Assembly: GCA_964389365.1 (NCBI GenBank)
Contig: CAYMDO010000001.1
Location: 1 to 64,000 of the forward strand
DNA from: UBA993 sp964389365
GTDB lineage: Bacteria > Bacillota > Dethiobacteria > DTU022
Reading direction: 5' to 3'
Length of the DNA: 64,000 nucleotides
Shown here: in pieces, positions 63,280 to 64,000 of the stretch
Numbering within the stretch: the stretch's first letter is position 1
How the letters are laid out: every line of letters begins with the position of its first letter
Translations under genes and position numbers: made by a program
Notes under the pieces: generated by a model
What the model was told of the DNA's origin: nothing
Database searches by the model: none
What the model saw: the letters and a program-made list of their open reading frames with translations, nothing else

Positions 63280-63318
63280 CAAAAAAATAACATTTAGATA
63301 TTTAAAGGAGGTTTTCTA

Positions 63319-64000
63319 ATGCAGGAACCAAAGCTCCAGACAGAAGCCCCAGGCCGGGGAAACTACAGCACGCACTACAAAACTTACGCCATTTTAATTT
63401 TATTATTCCTGGTCGCCCTCTTTCTAATTCCTAAGGAGAGTGATTCTTACCAAGCACTGAGCCTTATACCCGCCGCTTTTCTCTTAATCTTTATCTTCTA
63501 CACAAAACGCATCCTAGAGGCCCTGACAATCGGCGCTTTACTGGGTTATGTCATGAAATATGGCATAGGTTTTTTTGAGCCCTTTAGCTCTGAACTGCTA
63601 AATATTATGATGAATGAGAGCATCGCCTGGCTGATCATTGTTTGCGGCCTGATGGGCAGCATTATTGCCCTGATTGAAAAAAGTGGAGGAGCCTATGCTT
63701 TCGGTGAATGGGTATCGAAGAGGGCAAAGACCAAAAAAAGTACTCTGCTTTGGACCTGGGTTCTCGGGATGGTTATCTTCATCGATGATTACCTCAACTG
63801 CCTGACCATCGGCTCATCGATGACCAGGGTGACCGATAAACACAAGGTTTCACGTGAATACCTGGCCTATATCGTAGACTCGACAGCCGCCCCCACCTGT
63901 GTGTTGGTACCGGTTTCAACCTGGGCCATCTTTATCGGCATCCTGATGGTTGAGAATGGTCTGGGCTCCGGTGACTCGGGCATTGCCGAATTCATTAAAA
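63319..64000 (+). CDS. NhaC-family Na+/H+ antiporter-type transporter, partial (runs off right edge)
   Basis: About 227 codons are visible from ATG 63319, eight bases after AAAGGAGG. A hydrophilic N-terminus of about 20 residues leads into repeated hydrophobic segments. NhaC features include a SIAWLIIVCGLMGSIIALIE segment, VIFIDDYLNCLTIGSSMTRV near residue 155 and DSTAAPTCVLVPVSTWAIF near 195. NhaC-family members move Na+ against H+ or carry amino and organic acids with Na+. Its sigma-54 promoter and divergent aminotransferase suggest an amino-compound transporter rather than a pure ion pump, but that is inference. The end of the gene lies outside the window. Confidence 0.85.
   Translation, partial: MQEPKLQTEAPGRGNYSTHYKTYAILILLFLVALFLIPKESDSYQALSLIPAAFLLIFIFYTKRILEALTIGALLGYVMKYGIGFFEPFSSELLNIMMNESIAWLIIVCGLMGSIIALIEKSGGAYAFGEWVSKRAKTKKSTLLWTWVLGMVIFIDDYLNCLTIGSSMTRVTDKHKVSREYLAYIVDSTAAPTCVLVPVSTWAIFIGILMVENGLGSGDSGIAEFIK

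Overview
The window looks like the chromosome of an anaerobic Firmicute, most likely a clostridial lineage related to Peptococcaceae or Syntrophomonadaceae. This rests on AGGAGG-type ribosome sites with frequent GTG and TTG starts, a rubrerythrin, ComEA and ComEC, an Asp23/Gls24 protein, energy-coupling-factor (ECF) and Bmp-type transporters, a UPF0182 protein and an IS1634-like element. Base composition looks mid-40s percent GC by eye (not computed). No rRNA, tRNA or CRISPR array was seen.

Layout. 0.2-4.7 kb: a two-subunit biotin-dependent carboxylase, preceded by a broken carbonic-anhydrase-like gene and a broken winged-helix regulator. 4.9-8.3 kb: response regulator, histidine kinase and HtrA protease on one strand. 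8.6-15.1 kb: a geranylgeranyl-reductase-type flavoprotein facing a tight operon nnrD, acyl-CoA dehydrogenase, hom, alr. 15.2-21.2 kb: rpsT, a C_GCAxxG_C_C protein, holA, a decayed trkA-trkH pair, a FAH-family hydrolase, rubrerythrin and ilvC. 21.2-26 kb: an ECF sigma factor with its membrane partner, an ABC ATPase, asnS and a carbohydrate-binding lipoprotein. 26.3-32.7 kb: a PAS-GGDEF-HD-GYP protein, a sulfhydrylase gene fragment, an acyltransferase and nadA-nadB-nadC. 32.8-40.7 kb: lepA, comEC, a sodium-solute symporter with a small partner, a GLUG-repeat protein and an unknown membrane-anchored protein. 40.8-43.9 kb: a complete ECF vitamin-type transporter. 44-48.3 kb: UPF0182 and an unusual RNase HI-phosphofructokinase fusion. 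48.5-55.3 kb: a nucleoside uptake and catabolism operon. 55.5-58 kb: ahcY, comEA and asp23. 58.1-59.6 kb: a damaged IS. 59.7-64 kb: a sigma-54 regulated locus.

The two most notable items are these. (1) At 59.7-64 kb, a sigma-54 activator gene lies next to a class III aminotransferase and a divergent NhaC-family transporter. Both of those genes have good -24/-12 promoters facing outward, and a TGTCA-N4-TGACA palindrome occurs once at the regulator's own promoter and once between the two divergent promoters. (2) At 44-45.6 kb, one uninterrupted reading frame encodes RNase HI followed by 6-phosphofructokinase, with a possible internal TTG start for the kinase half.

The window also carries at least six broken genes: carbonic-anhydrase-like, winged-helix regulator, trkH, trkA, a sulfhydrylase fragment and a transposase. 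This points to ongoing gene loss in this genome.
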